Shown here in pieces: positions 35,620 through 45,408 of a stretch of DNA of 64,000 nucleotides (position 1 is the first letter of the stretch; each line of letters opens with the position of its first letter). The DNA comes from Puniceibacterium sp. IMCC21224 (GTDB taxonomy: Bacteria; Pseudomonadota; Alphaproteobacteria; Rhodobacterales; Rhodobacteraceae). The position numbers and the translations under genes are program-made. The notes below the pieces were generated by a model that was not told the origin of the DNA, ran no database searches, and worked only from the letters and a program-made list of their open reading frames with translations. The DNA lies in the NCBI RefSeq assembly GCF_001038505.1, contig NZ_LDPY01000005.1, positions 122,863 through 186,862 on the forward strand, given 5' to 3'.

Positions 35620-35807
35620 AATATGCCCTCCAATCCTCCCTCCAAACCCAGACATCAGCACAGCGCAGACGACAATAGCATAGCATCCTATTGAACGGCT
35701 GGTGCCCGAAGTCGCTGCCAAGCGGTGTTTCTGCGAACGCATCGGGCCGCAAGGAGCCCACTTTGACCGATGCTGCACGAAGCGCCAATGTCCGCTCTTT
35801 ACAAAGC

Positions 35808-36674
35808 TCAGTTCCGCGAAAACTCCCGCACCAGTTCGTTTGTTTCTGAGCGAGAAGCCTGATGGCGGAAACGAAGCGCTGCCACATCTCTTGCAATTTC
35901 CATGTCGGCTATCGGAAGTGAGACGAGATTGTCATGGTCAGGGATCGACGTTTCGGGAAGGATAACGGCCCCCGAGCCTCGCCGCGCGAGCTCGACCAAC
36001 CAGTCCACGCGGTTTGACCGGTATGCCGCATAGAGCGTATGACCATGGTCCGTGCACGCCCCATGCAATGCCTCTCGCATTTCACAATTTGGGCGATCCA
36101 ACATGGTTGTATCTGCCAAATCAGCAAGCGATACGGCCGGCAACTCAGACAGGGGATGACCTTTCGCCACAACCACACGATAGGCCTCTTGATAGAGTGG
36201 GTCTATGCGATAAAGCTCCTCACTGACCTCTACTGTTGATATCACGAGATCAAATTCTCCCTCGCGAAGTCCCGCCAACAAAGTGTCGTTTGCGTCGACG
36301 ATCAGTTCTATCTCGGCTTGCGGCACGCGTTGACGAAACCGTTCGACGGCCTCCGAGACTTTGGCATGGCCTATCGTTTCACCTATTCCGATGCTAATCG
36401 GGACTCTTTCTAGCCGCGTATGTCGGACAGCCTCGGCTTTTGCCTCCCTTGCCTCAGACTGCATACGTTCCAATCTTGGCTGCATAAGCTTACCAAGCGC
36501 TGTCAGGCGGCAGCCAGCACGATCTCGGATGAACAATGCATCGCCCAATTCGTCCTCAAGTTTTTTGATCGCCGCCGTAAGCGAGGGTTGCGATACGTTG
36601 GAAGCACTCGCGGCATGGGTGAAATTGCGATGCTCGCAAACCGCCAAAAAGTAGCGGACCTGATTCATTTCCAT
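35808..36674 (-). CDS. LysR-family transcriptional regulator
   Basis: This 288-aa regulator has the N-terminal winged HTH (MEMNQVRYFLAVCEHRNFTH, ASNVSQPSLTAAIKKLEDEL) and a C-terminal periplasmic-binding-like effector domain. It is divergent from the secreted tandem-ABM gene, with 150 bases between starts, the standard arrangement for a LysR protein and its target. Confidence 0.93.
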   Translation of the reverse strand: MEMNQVRYFLAVCEHRNFTHAASASNVSQPSLTAAIKKLEDELGDALFIRDRAGCRLTALGKLMQPRLERMQSEAREAKAEAVRHTRLERVPISIGIGETIGHAKVSEAVERFRQRVPQAEIELIVDANDTLLAGLREGEFDLVISTVEVSEELYRIDPLYQEAYRVVVAKGHPLSELPAVSLADLADTTMLDRPNCEMREALHGACTDHGHTLYAAYRSNRVDWLVELARRGSGAVILPETSIPDHDNLVSLPIADMEIARDVAALRFRHQASRSETNELVREFSRN

Positions 36675-36824
36675 GACGTCCTCCTCATACGCAACCTCAA
36701 CCGCGCATCAATCATAGTCAATGCCTATCGAAGTATAGGACTTCAAGATTGGAGTCATGAGGGTGGCACATGGGACAAGGGCTCATCGAAAACGAACGAT
36801 GAACCCAAACTCAGGAGAAGACCA

Positions 36825-37550
36825 ATGAAATCCATAATCCTTCACACCATCTCAGCACTCGCTTTGATTTCTGCAACAACTTCCGCAAACGCACAGGAAA
36901 ACGTCATGAACGATCACACTGCCAGCTTTATCGAAATGCCCGCCGCATCCGGCCAGACCGACGCATTTGCCGAGTTTCTTGCAGGTGCTGCCCCACTGGT
37001 CGCAGAAACCGAGCCCGGCACCAAACTCTGGTTTGCTTTGCAAGCAGGCGACAGCCTAGCGATCTTCGATGTCTTTGAGGATGAAGCTGCCCGCAATGCC
37101 CATTTTTCAGGTGCTGTCGCAGGCGCACTGAATGGAAACGCAGACACATTAGTGGACGGCGGTTGGGATGCTGGAGTTGTCGCCAACATCAACAACTCGG
37201 ACGTTCTGTCAGCCAAAGCACCGGTTGATCTCTACAGTGCCACAACTGCAACATATATCCGGCTCGAAGCGGCTCCAGGACAGGCCGATAATCTGGCTGC
37301 ATTGTTGACGGCGGCTGGCCCGATCGTGGCCGATACAGAGCCAAAGACGCTGTTCTGGGCGGCTTTGCAGATTGACGAAAACAACTTCGCAATCTTTGAC
37401 ATCTTCGCCGACAACTCAGGTCGCGAGGCACACTTTGCTGGGCAGGTTGCCGGGCTTCTGAACGAAAAAGCGTCGGTTCTGGTCGAGGGCGGTTGGGACG
37501 ACGGCGTGGTCGCCAACGTCAGTAACTTCGACATTCTGGCAATCAAGTAA
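36825..37550 (+). CDS. Secreted protein with two tandem ABM-like domains
   Basis: ATG 36825 follows AGGAGA at good spacing. The 241-aa product has a signal peptide (MKSIILHTISALALISATTS, cleavage after ANA) and two similar ~95-residue domains: residues ~35-130 (FIEMPAASGQTDAFAEFLAG to VANINNSDVL) and ~140-241 (YIRLEAAPGQADNLAALLTA to VANVSNFDIL). They are like antibiotic biosynthesis monooxygenase (ABM) ferredoxin-fold domains, here fused and exported. The substrate is unknown. The LysR gene upstream is the probable regulator, and a terminator follows. Confidence 0.8.
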   Translation: MKSIILHTISALALISATTSANAQENVMNDHTASFIEMPAASGQTDAFAEFLAGAAPLVAETEPGTKLWFALQAGDSLAIFDVFEDEAARNAHFSGAVAGALNGNADTLVDGGWDAGVVANINNSDVLSAKAPVDLYSATTATYIRLEAAPGQADNLAALLTAAGPIVADTEPKTLFWAALQIDENNFAIFDIFADNSGREAHFAGQVAGLLNEKASVLVEGGWDDGVVANVSNFDILAIK

Positions 37551-37571
37551 GTAACGAGTGCCTTTATCGAG

Positions 37572-37604
37572 TGCCCGGCGGCCAATGGTCGCCGGGCATT
37601 TGTT
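37572..37604 (+). terminator. Rho-independent terminator of the tandem-ABM gene
   Basis: TGCCCGGCG and CGCCGGGCA form a perfect 9-bp stem (37572-37580, 37590-37598), followed by TTTGTT. Confidence 0.8.
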
Positions 37605-37898
37605 GCCTCAGATACAAATTCTATTTTGCCGCGAAGAGGACATTCATTGGTGCCGTCCGGTTGGCGGTTTTGTCCCGCAACCTGTAAATCCGCGCTCCAA
37701 TCTATGCCGCGCTCTGCATAAATGACCGCTTGTCTCGCTGCGCCGCAGCGAAGGTTCTTTCGCTCGTGCCGCATTCTTCGTGCTGCGTGCGCGCGCAGCA
37801 CAAAATCACAATGACTGGGTCGGGCTCGAAGCTGCCTTGCGGCAGTGCCGCGAACCCGGCGGGTTGCCCCGCCGGGCCCGAGGGGGAGACCCCGTTCC
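37605..37898. other. Intergenic stretch without a gene
   Basis: About 290 bases between the ABM terminator and ssb stop hold no supported gene. They contain roseobacter-like degenerate sequence (CGCTGCGCCGCAGCGAAGG and similar). Confidence 0.4.
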
Positions 37899-38303
37899 TC
37901 AGAACGGGATCTCGTCGTCGCGGTCGACCAGCTCGGGGTTTTCGTTCTCAGCCGACTTCGGGCGGCTCAGAAAGTCGACCTTCTCGGCGATGATCTCGCA
38001 GCCGTAGCGGTCGTTGCCCATGCTGTCGATCCACTTGCTGTAATGGATGCGGCCGTGGACAAGGACTTTCATGCCCTTTTCGCAATGCTCCGCGACCGTC
38101 TTGCCGAGACCGTTGAAGCAGGTGATGCGGTGCCATTCGGTGTCCATGACACGGTAGCCGTTCTCGTCGCGCAGGACGCGACCTTCCGAGAGGCGGGGGC
38201 GGGAGGTGGCGAGGCTGAAGTTGGTGATGTTGGTGCCGCCCTGAGTGGTGCGGGTTTCGGGTTTCTGACCGATGTTGCCGGCGAGGATGACGATGTTTTG
38301 CAT
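37899..38303 (-). CDS. ssb: Single-stranded DNA-binding protein
   Basis: This 134-aa SSB from ATG 38303 (MQNIVILAGNIGQKPETR) has an OB fold (FSLATSRPRLSEGRVL, WHRITCFNGLGKTVAEHCEK) and the conserved acidic tip DRDDEIPF that recruits partner proteins. AGGAG precedes the start. It probably protects single-stranded plasmid DNA during replication or transfer. It is a plasmid copy separate from the chromosomal gene. Confidence 0.93.
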   Translation of the reverse strand: MQNIVILAGNIGQKPETRTTQGGTNITNFSLATSRPRLSEGRVLRDENGYRVMDTEWHRITCFNGLGKTVAEHCEKGMKVLVHGRIHYSKWIDSMGNDRYGCEIIAEKVDFLSRPKSAENENPELVDRDDEIPF

Positions 38304-38729
38304 GATTAGCTCCTGTGCTTCCTGTCTTCGGGACCGTCCCTTCGACAAGACCCGGAAAAAGCCCGTCGGGTGACGCGTGCACGGTGGACGGAACGGACAC
38401 CGGAAACCCCCAGAGGACCGGGGTGGAGCGGGCAGGACGCCACAGGCGGCCAACACGGCCCGGGCTGACGCGGGGTTGCGCGCAGGAGGCCGAACGGGAT
38501 TAGGGGATTGTCAGTCGAAGGGATGGACCAGAGGCCAGAGAGGCGCGGGGAGCCCATGCCAGTCCCTGTCATCTTGCCAATCGGGACTGCCTGACCCCCA
38601 GTTCACCACCTCACTGGCGACAACGGCGATCAACAGCCTTTGCCACCCCTGCCCCAGCCTTCCGTGAGTTGCGGCCCCCTGCCGCGACGAGCTATCGATG
38701 CCGGATCATTCAGGACACGGACCGCATCA
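38304..38729. other. Intergenic region without a recognised gene
   Basis: This 426-base gap between the divergent ssb and H-NS genes shows only short frames without motifs. Confidence 0.4.
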
Positions 38730-39054
38730 ATGGCTGATTACGATCTCGAGGCACTGTCGCTCGGCGAGCTGAAGAAAATGCCTCAACTACGTCGCCAAGG
38801 CGATCTCCACCTATCAAGATCGGCAGAAGGCGGAAGCCTGCTCCAAGGTGGAATATCTCGCCCGAGACCTCGGCTACTCCCTGGCCGAACTTGTCGGCAC
38901 TGAGATGAAATCCTCCCGCGCGCCTGCCGCGGCAAGTTACCGGCATCCTGAGAACCCGTCGCTCACTTGGTCAGGCCGCAGTCGTAAACAGCAGTGGTTC
39001 GTAGAGGCGCTAGCTGCTGGGAAGACGACAGGGGATTTAACCATCAATCAATAA
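38730..39054 (+). pseudogene. H-NS/HvrA-type nucleoid protein with a +1 frameshift
   Basis: ATG 38730 starts MADYDLEALSLGELKKM. The next frame continues LNYVAKAISTYQDRQKAEAC, then YLARDLGYSLAELVGTE, and ends with the H-NS DNA-binding region RHPENPSLTWSGRSRKQQWF. One extra base, a C at about 38781, shifts the frame; removing it gives a 107-aa protein of normal length for the Rhodobacter HvrA group. It is either a fresh mutation or a sequencing error. Confidence 0.85.
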
Positions 39055-39193
39055 ATCGGATTGGAGCGGTCACGGCTATGGGTTTGACCTGTGAACTGGT
39101 CCGCATGATTTTTTGCGCTGTGCTCAAGATGAGCGCTGAACATTTCGCGCATGATCCGATTGTGGGCGAGTTTTCATAGCGGGAGTGTCAGAG

Positions 39194-39607
39194 CTATTCC
39201 CCCGGTGCGCCCATTTTTTCAATCGTGCGGCGCCCGATAACCATAGCACTCACCGAGCCGTGAACCGCCAGAATCGCGATCACCAGCATCAGCAACGCGA
39301 CCGGCAATCCCAGACCTGGCGTCAGATACTCGATGGCGCGCAGGACGGCATCGCGTGACCACAAGACAAACAGGCCCAATCCGACCCCCGTTGCGACGAG
39401 AGCGCCCGCCGGTATCGGCGCGGGCCCCGTGAGGAAACCACGGACCCGGTTTTCCCGGTAGAGCAGCGTCGCGTAGACCGTGATGCCCACTGATGTCGCA
39501 AGGGCAAGCCCGACGGCACCGAGCATCGGGGTAAAGACGATCTTCAGCGCGATGTTGACGAGCGATGCCGCAACAAGCAGCCGGAGCGGGGTTAGGGTAC
39601 ACCCCAT
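39194..39607 (-). pseudogene. 5'-truncated murJ-like gene
   Basis: The 137-residue frame matches only the C-terminal membrane segments of MurJ/MviN lipid II flippases (LVNIALKIVFTPMLGAVGLALATSV, then two or three further hydrophobic helices). A complete MurJ has about 510 aa. The frame begins 6 bases after the VIT-transporter stop and has an ATG. It may be a relic from recombination next to the metal cluster. Confidence 0.7.
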
Positions 39608-39613
39608 TGACTC

Positions 39614-40315
39614 CTAGCCTACGGCGACCCCGAACAGCGCACCGACCCCGGCTGTCGCCGCCATTGCAAGCGCTCCCCATAGCGTGACCCGCGCGGCCCC
39701 ACGGACGACGCCTGCGCCGCCGGCCGAAGCGCCCAATCCGCCAAGAACCGCAAGGCCGAAGATCGTCGATCCCGCCACCAGGGAAGCGATCTGCGCCTCC
39801 GAGACCAGCAGCACGACGATCAGAGGTAGCACCGCCCCAGCTGCGAAGGTCAGTGCGGACACCAGAGCCGCCTGGATAGGGCGGGCCGTCACGGTTTCCG
39901 AAATGCCGAGCTCGTCGCGCGCATGCGATCCGAGCGCGTCACGTTCAGTCAGTTGCACGGCAACCTTTTCCGCCAGGTCGCGGTCCAGCCCCCTTTCAAC
40001 ATAAATCCGGGTTAGTTCCTCGAGCTCGGCCTCGGGCGTTTCCTCGAGCTCACGGCTCTCTCGGGCGAGGTCCGCCTGTTCGGCGTCAGTTTGCGAGCTG
40101 ACCGAGACATACTCCCCCGCCGCCATGGACATCGCGCCAGCCATAAGCCCGGCCAGCCCGGCGATCATGACCTCGGGCTTGCCGGAGCCTGCGGCCGCGA
40201 CGCCGACGACGAGGCTCGCAGTCGAGACAAGACCATCATTGGCGCCGAGAACGGCGGCCCGCAGCCAGCCGATGCGATGCACCATATGGATTTCAGAATG
40301 TGATAGACGGCTCAT
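39614..40315 (-). CDS. VIT1/CCC1-type metal transporter
   Basis: This 233-aa membrane protein has the family start SEIHMVHRIGWLRAAVLGANDGLVSTASLVVGV, the GEYVSVSSQTDAE segment, a cytosolic acidic region (ELEETPEAELEELTRIYVE) and two C-terminal membrane pairs. The family exports Fe2+/Mn2+ into vacuoles or across the membrane. It overlaps the P-type ATPase gene by 4 bases (ATGA), so it belongs to the same transcription unit. Confidence 0.9.
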   Translation of the reverse strand: MSRLSHSEIHMVHRIGWLRAAVLGANDGLVSTASLVVGVAAAGSGKPEVMIAGLAGLMAGAMSMAAGEYVSVSSQTDAEQADLARESRELEETPEAELEELTRIYVERGLDRDLAEKVAVQLTERDALGSHARDELGISETVTARPIQAALVSALTFAAGAVLPLIVVLLVSEAQIASLVAGSTIFGLAVLGGLGASAGGAGVVRGAARVTLWGALAMAATAGVGALFGVAVG

Positions 40316-42228
40316 GGCGTGGCTCCTTGAACGATGTCAGCTTGCTCTGACATGATGGCCTGTGGTTTGCCCGTAGCTGGCTCCTGTGGCGCGATGCGCA
40401 GCGCGCGCAGGGCGTTCAGGATAACAGCGACGTCGATGACCTCTTGCAGAAGCGCCCCCTGCACCGGGGTGAGATACCCGAAAGCGGCGGCAATCATGCC
40501 GAGAACCGACAGACCGATACCCGCGACCACGCTTTCGACAGCGATCCGGCGCGACGCCCGCGCGATCTCGATCCCGGGCCCAAGCCGGTCGATCCGGTCG
40601 ACGAGCAGCACCACGTCCGCGGCCTCGGCCGAGGCCGCGGCGCCCCGTGCCCCCATTGCCACGCCTACATCGGCTGCGGCCAGGGCGGGCGCGTCGTTGA
40701 CACCATCACCCACCATCATCACCGGCCCGTGTTTACGCTCGGAAAGCACCAGTAACACCTTTTGATCCGGCGTCAGACCGGCCCGCAGCCCGTCGAGGCC
40801 CAGCCCCTCGGTCACGCGCTCGGCCACGTCCGCGCGGTCGCCAGTAGCCAGAAGGATGCGCGCGATCCCTTGACGGCGCAGACCGTCCAGCATGGTGCCC
40901 GCCCCCTCGCGCAGCGGGTCGGACATGACGAGGTGCCCGGCCATGTGACCGTCAACTGCCACTGCGACAAGGACCGATCCGGCGCCCTTGGCGGGGTGAT
41001 CGCCCACCATCCGCCCGACACGGGACGCCACGAAGCCGTCGCCGCCGACGATCACCTCGCGGTCCTCCACACGACCCAAGACCCCTTCGCCCGGGATCTC
41101 AGCCACTTCTGTCGGAACGGGCAGTGTGAAGCCCCGCGCCTTTGCGGCAGCGACGATGGCCTGCGCCACGGGGTGTTTCGATGCCTGATCGAGCGCGGCG
41201 GCGAGGCGGAGGATGTCGTCCTCGGTCATGCCATCGTGGCTGTCGATCGAGACGATCTGCGGACGGCCATCCGTCAGCGTCCCCGTTTTGTCGAGGATCA
41301 GCGTGCGGATCCGCGCCATTGTCTCGAGCGGCCCCGCGCCCTTGATCAGCACGCCAAAATGCGCCGCACGCGACAGGCCGGCGACCAGTGCGACCGGCAC
41401 AGCAAGGATCAGCGGACAGGGCGTGGCGACGACCAGAACGGCAACCGCGCGGATCGGATCACCGGTGAACCACCACGCCGCGAAGGCGATACTGACGGTG
41501 ACGACCAGAAAGCCCAGCGACCAGCGGTCGGCCAGCCGGGACATCGGCGCTTTGGACGCCTGCGCCTCCTCCACCAGACGAACGATCCCGGCATAGGTGC
41601 TGTCCTTGGCCTCGCGCGTCGCCGTCAGGTCGAAGGCCTCGCCCGCGTTGGTCGATCCGCTCATGGCGTCGGCCCCGCGCGCCAGCCGGACTGGCAGGGA
41701 CTCGCCGGTCAGCGCCGCGGTGTCGAGGAAGGCGGTGTCGGACGCCACCGTGCCGTCCACGGGAACGACATCGCCCTGCCGGATCAGCAGGCGATCGCCC
41801 GGTGCGATCTCTTCGAGAGGCACATCCTCAAGACCGCCGTTCCGGTGCCGCGTCGCGGTCCGGGGTACGCGGGATAAAAGATCCTTCATCGAACGGCGTG
41901 CACGCCCCTCAGCGAAGGCTTCGAGGAAGGTGCCTCCAGAATACATGACTGCGACGACAGCCGCAGCCAAGGTCTCGCCGAAGACAAGCGCCGCCGACAT
42001 CGACAGCGCGGCAACGATATCGAGGCCCACCTCGCCCCGCCCAATGCTCCGGACGATTTCGACCACAAGCGCTGAGAGCGCGGGAACAACTCCTGCAATC
42101 CAGATCAGGCTCGCAATCTCTGGTTGGCCCGCAAGGTAGAATGCGAGTCCCACGATCAGCCCGGTTGCGGCCATCAGCAGGAGTGCGGTCTTGAAGCGAT
42201 CGGTATGGGCCTGTTCCATGCGGCTCAA
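40312..42228 (-). CDS. Heavy-metal P-type ATPase (TPC-type)
   Basis: This 638-aa P1B-type ATPase has the membrane metal-site motif VATPCPLILAVPVALVAG (TPC in place of the common CPC), the phosphorylation motif DKTGTLTDG, the HP pair ASKHPVAQAIV and the hinge GDGVNDAPALAAADVGVA. There is no N-terminal heavy-metal-binding domain, so metal selectivity comes from the membrane site. It is coupled by 4-base overlaps to ApbE upstream and the VIT gene downstream. The metal is unknown; iron or manganese would fit the VIT partner. Confidence 0.92.
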   Translation of the reverse strand: MSRMEQAHTDRFKTALLLMAATGLIVGLAFYLAGQPEIASLIWIAGVVPALSALVVEIVRSIGRGEVGLDIVAALSMSAALVFGETLAAAVVAVMYSGGTFLEAFAEGRARRSMKDLLSRVPRTATRHRNGGLEDVPLEEIAPGDRLLIRQGDVVPVDGTVASDTAFLDTAALTGESLPVRLARGADAMSGSTNAGEAFDLTATREAKDSTYAGIVRLVEEAQASKAPMSRLADRWSLGFLVVTVSIAFAAWWFTGDPIRAVAVLVVATPCPLILAVPVALVAGLSRAAHFGVLIKGAGPLETMARIRTLILDKTGTLTDGRPQIVSIDSHDGMTEDDILRLAAALDQASKHPVAQAIVAAAKARGFTLPVPTEVAEIPGEGVLGRVEDREVIVGGDGFVASRVGRMVGDHPAKGAGSVLVAVAVDGHMAGHLVMSDPLREGAGTMLDGLRRQGIARILLATGDRADVAERVTEGLGLDGLRAGLTPDQKVLLVLSERKHGPVMMVGDGVNDAPALAAADVGVAMGARGAAASAEAADVVLLVDRIDRLGPGIEIARASRRIAVESVVAGIGLSVLGMIAAAFGYLTPVQGALLQEVIDVAVILNALRALRIAPQEPATGKPQAIMSEQADIVQGATP

Positions 42229-43205
42229 CTTCCCCCGGCTGAGGCGATTGCCGCTGGTTCTTCGGAAAAAAGACGCCCGACTCCCACGCCCATTGCATTC
42301 CCTTCATCATCGCGCAGAAGAAACAGGGCGTCGAGTCCACGTTGTCTTGCGAGGTCCGCACCCCTCTCCGCACCGAGCACCATCAGCGCCGTCGCCCAGG
42401 CGTCGGCCTCGGCACAGGTGCGGGCCACCACGGTGACGGAGGCGGGCGACGCGATCAGCGGCGCGCCACGTCTCGGATCCATAGTATGCGACAGGCGGCG
42501 CCCCTGAACCTCGACGCAGTGGCGGTAGTCACCGGAGGTCGCGACGGCGGCGTCCTGCAGCGCCAGAACCGAATGCGGCGCGCGGCGGTCCGGGTAGGGC
42601 GCCTCGACCGCGATCGTCCAAGCTTCGCCATCCGGCCTGAGACCGATTGCACGCATCTCGCCATCGATCCCGACGAGGGCATCGGCGATCCCGTGGTCGC
42701 GCAGGGTCTCGGCGAGCCGGTCGACGCCGTAGCCTTTGGCGATGCCGTTGAGGTCCAGCGCGATGGGGGCCGTCTTGCGCAGCTGCATCCCCTCGATCTC
42801 CAGCACCTCCTGCGCCGGGCGGCGGAGGGCGTCCATCGCGGCGCGGATACCCTCGGGCGCGGCGGCCCCGGGCCCGAAACCCCAGGCCGTCACCGCATCG
42901 CCCATGCCGATATCGAAGGCCCCGCCCGAGGCGCTCCCGATCTCGAGCCCGAGGCGCAGGACCGACCGCAGTTGCTCCGGCACCATCACCCAATCGCCCA
43001 CCGGCGCCGCGTTGATCCGCATGAGTGCGCTCGCCGCGTTCCACGTCGACATCTGCGTGTCCACCTCGTCGACAGCCGCCTGAAGAGCGGCACGGATTGC
43101 ATCCGTGTCGCGGCCCCGATCCGCGAAGAACAGCGCCGACCAGCGCGTGCCCATGGTGGGGCCGTTCAGGGCGATGCGCGCGCGCTCAGTAGATATCTTC
43201 GACAT
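42225..43205 (-). CDS. apbE: FAD:protein FMN transferase
   Basis: This 326-aa ApbE-family enzyme moves FMN from FAD to a Thr/Ser side chain of exported redox proteins. It shows NGPTMGTRWSALFF near the start, the LDLNGIAKGYGVDRLAETL segment and the metal-binding LSHTMDPRRGAPL. No signal peptide or lipobox is evident, so its compartment is unclear. It overlaps the PepSY-reductase gene by 20 bases. Its likely substrate is the neighbouring DUF2271 protein. Confidence 0.93.
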   Translation of the reverse strand: MSKISTERARIALNGPTMGTRWSALFFADRGRDTDAIRAALQAAVDEVDTQMSTWNAASALMRINAAPVGDWVMVPEQLRSVLRLGLEIGSASGGAFDIGMGDAVTAWGFGPGAAAPEGIRAAMDALRRPAQEVLEIEGMQLRKTAPIALDLNGIAKGYGVDRLAETLRDHGIADALVGIDGEMRAIGLRPDGEAWTIAVEAPYPDRRAPHSVLALQDAAVATSGDYRHCVEVQGRRLSHTMDPRRGAPLIASPASVTVVARTCAEADAWATALMVLGAERGADLARQRGLDALFLLRDDEGNAMGVGVGRLFSEEPAAIASAGGS

Positions 43206-45408
43206 ACCGCCCCTCCGTCTTCAGGACTGCGGGCGTAAGCCCGGCAGGTGCGAGGATCTCGGCCAACGCATCGCTCACGCCCGTGGCCATGTCGCGCCCG
43301 CCGCAGACCATCACACGCGCCCCGTCGCGGATCAGTCGGGCCACCTGCGCCGCGTCGGCGCGCAGGGCGTCCTGCACATAACTGCGTCGCGCGCCGCGCG
43401 AGACGGCGGTGACAAGCCGGGTCAACCGCCCCTCAGCCTGCCAGCCGGGCATCTCTTCGCCATAGAAGAAATCGCTGTCCGCATGCCGCATGCCGAAGAA
43501 AAGGTGCACGGACCTGTGACGCGCATTGCCGCGGATGAAGCCTGCCAGCGGCCCGATGCCGGTGCCCGCCCCGATCAGGATCAGCGGCGCGCGGCTGCGG
43601 CCGGCGTGAAAGCCGGGATTGCGGCGCAGGAAGGCCCGGACCGTATCGCCCGGTTCCAGCGCGGTCAGCTGGCCCGAGGCCAGCCCGCCCGGATGCTTGC
43701 GCACCACGATCTCGACGAAGCCGTCGCGGCGACCCGAGGCCAGCGAGTAGAGACGTGGCACGGCGCTGCCCTGCGGCAGGACACCGATCAGGTCGCCCGC
43801 CTGGAACCGCGCGAAACCCGCCCCGGTCAGCCGCTGCCACAGCGTCGCGCGCGGCAGGGCGAAGCGCAGGATCGCTGCCGCTGCCTGTGTCTCGGCCCCG
43901 TAGTTGCGCCGCGAGACGAGGGTCAATGTTTCGGTGCGCGGCGAGACGGGCTGGTGAGAAAGCTCGAGAGAGATGCTAAGCGCCTCGCCAAGAGCGCGGC
44001 CCCAGCGCGCGAAATCCTGTGGCGATTGGCGGTCGATCGTGTCCAGCGGCATGAGTTCGGCCCAGCCCTTCGCCTGCGCCGCTGCCGCAACGGCCTTGGC
44101 GAAGACGCAATAGGCCGGAAAGCTGCGGTCGCCGAAGCCGAGCAGGGCCATCGGGATATCAGGCGCAGGGGCCGACGCGTTCATCCGGTCGAGGAACCCC
44201 TTGGCCGAGGCGGGCGCCGCACCATCGCCATAAGTCGCGGCGAGCACGATGATGCGCTCTGCACGGGCGTAGCGCTCTGGCGCGAAGCCCGACATCGGGC
44301 CAACATGGACGCCCTGCCCCGCTGCCGTCAGCGCGGCATGCAGGGTCGCGGCGAAGCCCCACGTGCTGCCACCCTCGCTGCCGACAAGAATGATCGTCTC
44401 GGCACGGCCCGCGGGCTGGTTGCCCCGGATGCGCGGCCGCCCGCGGCGCCCGGTAAACCAGATCAGGACGCCGGTCACGCCCATCGCCGGCACTCCGAGC
44501 GCCATCATCCCGAGCACAAGGCCGAGCGTCGCGGCCCCCTGCCCCGTGTGCAGCATGTAAATGGTTTCCGAGACGCGCTCCCACCCGGTCAGGTCGGCCC
44601 ATGCCATGAGCGCGCCGGTTCCCTGGTCAAGATAGCCGGTGCCCCGGTCGGTCTTCAGTGTGAACACGTCCGTCGCATCGCCGGGATAGGGAAAGCTCAG
44701 TTCGCGCAGCTCGGCGACGGGCGTCTGCAGCAGCGTGGCCATCTGATCGAGAGCGAACCCAATCTCTCCGCTCACTTCGGTGGGATCAGCCGGCAGGACG
44801 CCACCGTCCGGCAAAAGATCGAAGGTGGAGGCTGTCATCCAGAGGGCGGTGGTGGAGGACAGAACGAGGCAGATGACGGTGATCCGGGCGATCTCGACAT
44901 GCAGCCTGCCCGCGAACGGACCGCGCAAGGACGCGAACCAGTGCCGCCATCCGCCCGCCCGTCGCGCGACCAGCGCAGCACCCGAGAGCGAGAGGACCAG
45001 CATCGCCGCGGCCCCGGCGGCCATGGCGATGCGCCCGCCATCCCCGAGGAAGAGCGAGCGATGAAAGTTGGTGAGCCAGCGAAGGGCCTGGTTCGGGTCG
45101 GCCGAGGCAACGCCCGCGCCCGTCGCCGGGTCGATCACGGCAGCACCCGGCGCGCCCTGATCGAACCAATAGGCGGTGATCCGACCGGAGGGCGACCGCC
45201 GGATCTGCTCGACGCCCGGATAGACGGCCTGGATGCGGTCCGCGAGGGTGGCGACTGTCTGGCCAGTCTCCACCTGCGGCGCGGTGATGCGCTCGACTGC
45301 CGGAAAGACCGAGAGCGCAGCGCCGCTCAGGCTCAGGATCGTGACGAGCGCGAGTGCCAGAAGACCCGGCCAGCGATGGAGTGTACGGATCATGGCCCTG
45401 CCCCTCAC
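43186..45408 (-). CDS. PepSY membrane protein fused to flavodoxin and FNR reductase domains
   Basis: This 740-aa protein begins with a PepSY-TM region (RTLHRWPGLLALALVTILSL) and further membrane segments (about residues 1-330). A flavodoxin domain follows (LVGSEGGSTWGFAATLHAAL), then an FAD-binding FNR domain (RLYSLASGRRDGFV) and an NAD(P)-binding domain (LIGAGTGIGPLAGFI). The layout can carry electrons from cytosolic NAD(P)H across the membrane. The ATGA overlap with the DUF2271 gene indicates joint translation. Confidence 0.9.
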   Translation of the reverse strand: MRGRAMIRTLHRWPGLLALALVTILSLSGAALSVFPAVERITAPQVETGQTVATLADRIQAVYPGVEQIRRSPSGRITAYWFDQGAPGAAVIDPATGAGVASADPNQALRWLTNFHRSLFLGDGGRIAMAAGAAAMLVLSLSGAALVARRAGGWRHWFASLRGPFAGRLHVEIARITVICLVLSSTTALWMTASTFDLLPDGGVLPADPTEVSGEIGFALDQMATLLQTPVAELRELSFPYPGDATDVFTLKTDRGTGYLDQGTGALMAWADLTGWERVSETIYMLHTGQGAATLGLVLGMMALGVPAMGVTGVLIWFTGRRGRPRIRGNQPAGRAETIILVGSEGGSTWGFAATLHAALTAAGQGVHVGPMSGFAPERYARAERIIVLAATYGDGAAPASAKGFLDRMNASAPAPDIPMALLGFGDRSFPAYCVFAKAVAAAAQAKGWAELMPLDTIDRQSPQDFARWGRALGEALSISLELSHQPVSPRTETLTLVSRRNYGAETQAAAAILRFALPRATLWQRLTGAGFARFQAGDLIGVLPQGSAVPRLYSLASGRRDGFVEIVVRKHPGGLASGQLTALEPGDTVRAFLRRNPGFHAGRSRAPLILIGAGTGIGPLAGFIRGNARHRSVHLFFGMRHADSDFFYGEEMPGWQAEGRLTRLVTAVSRGARRSYVQDALRADAAQVARLIRDGARVMVCGGRDMATGVSDALAEILAPAGLTPAVLKTEGRYVEDIY

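Noticed and set aside
36420..36824. Upstream extension of the tandem-ABM frame
   Set aside because: It overlaps the divergent LysR gene; the signal peptide and ribosome binding site fix the start at 36825.
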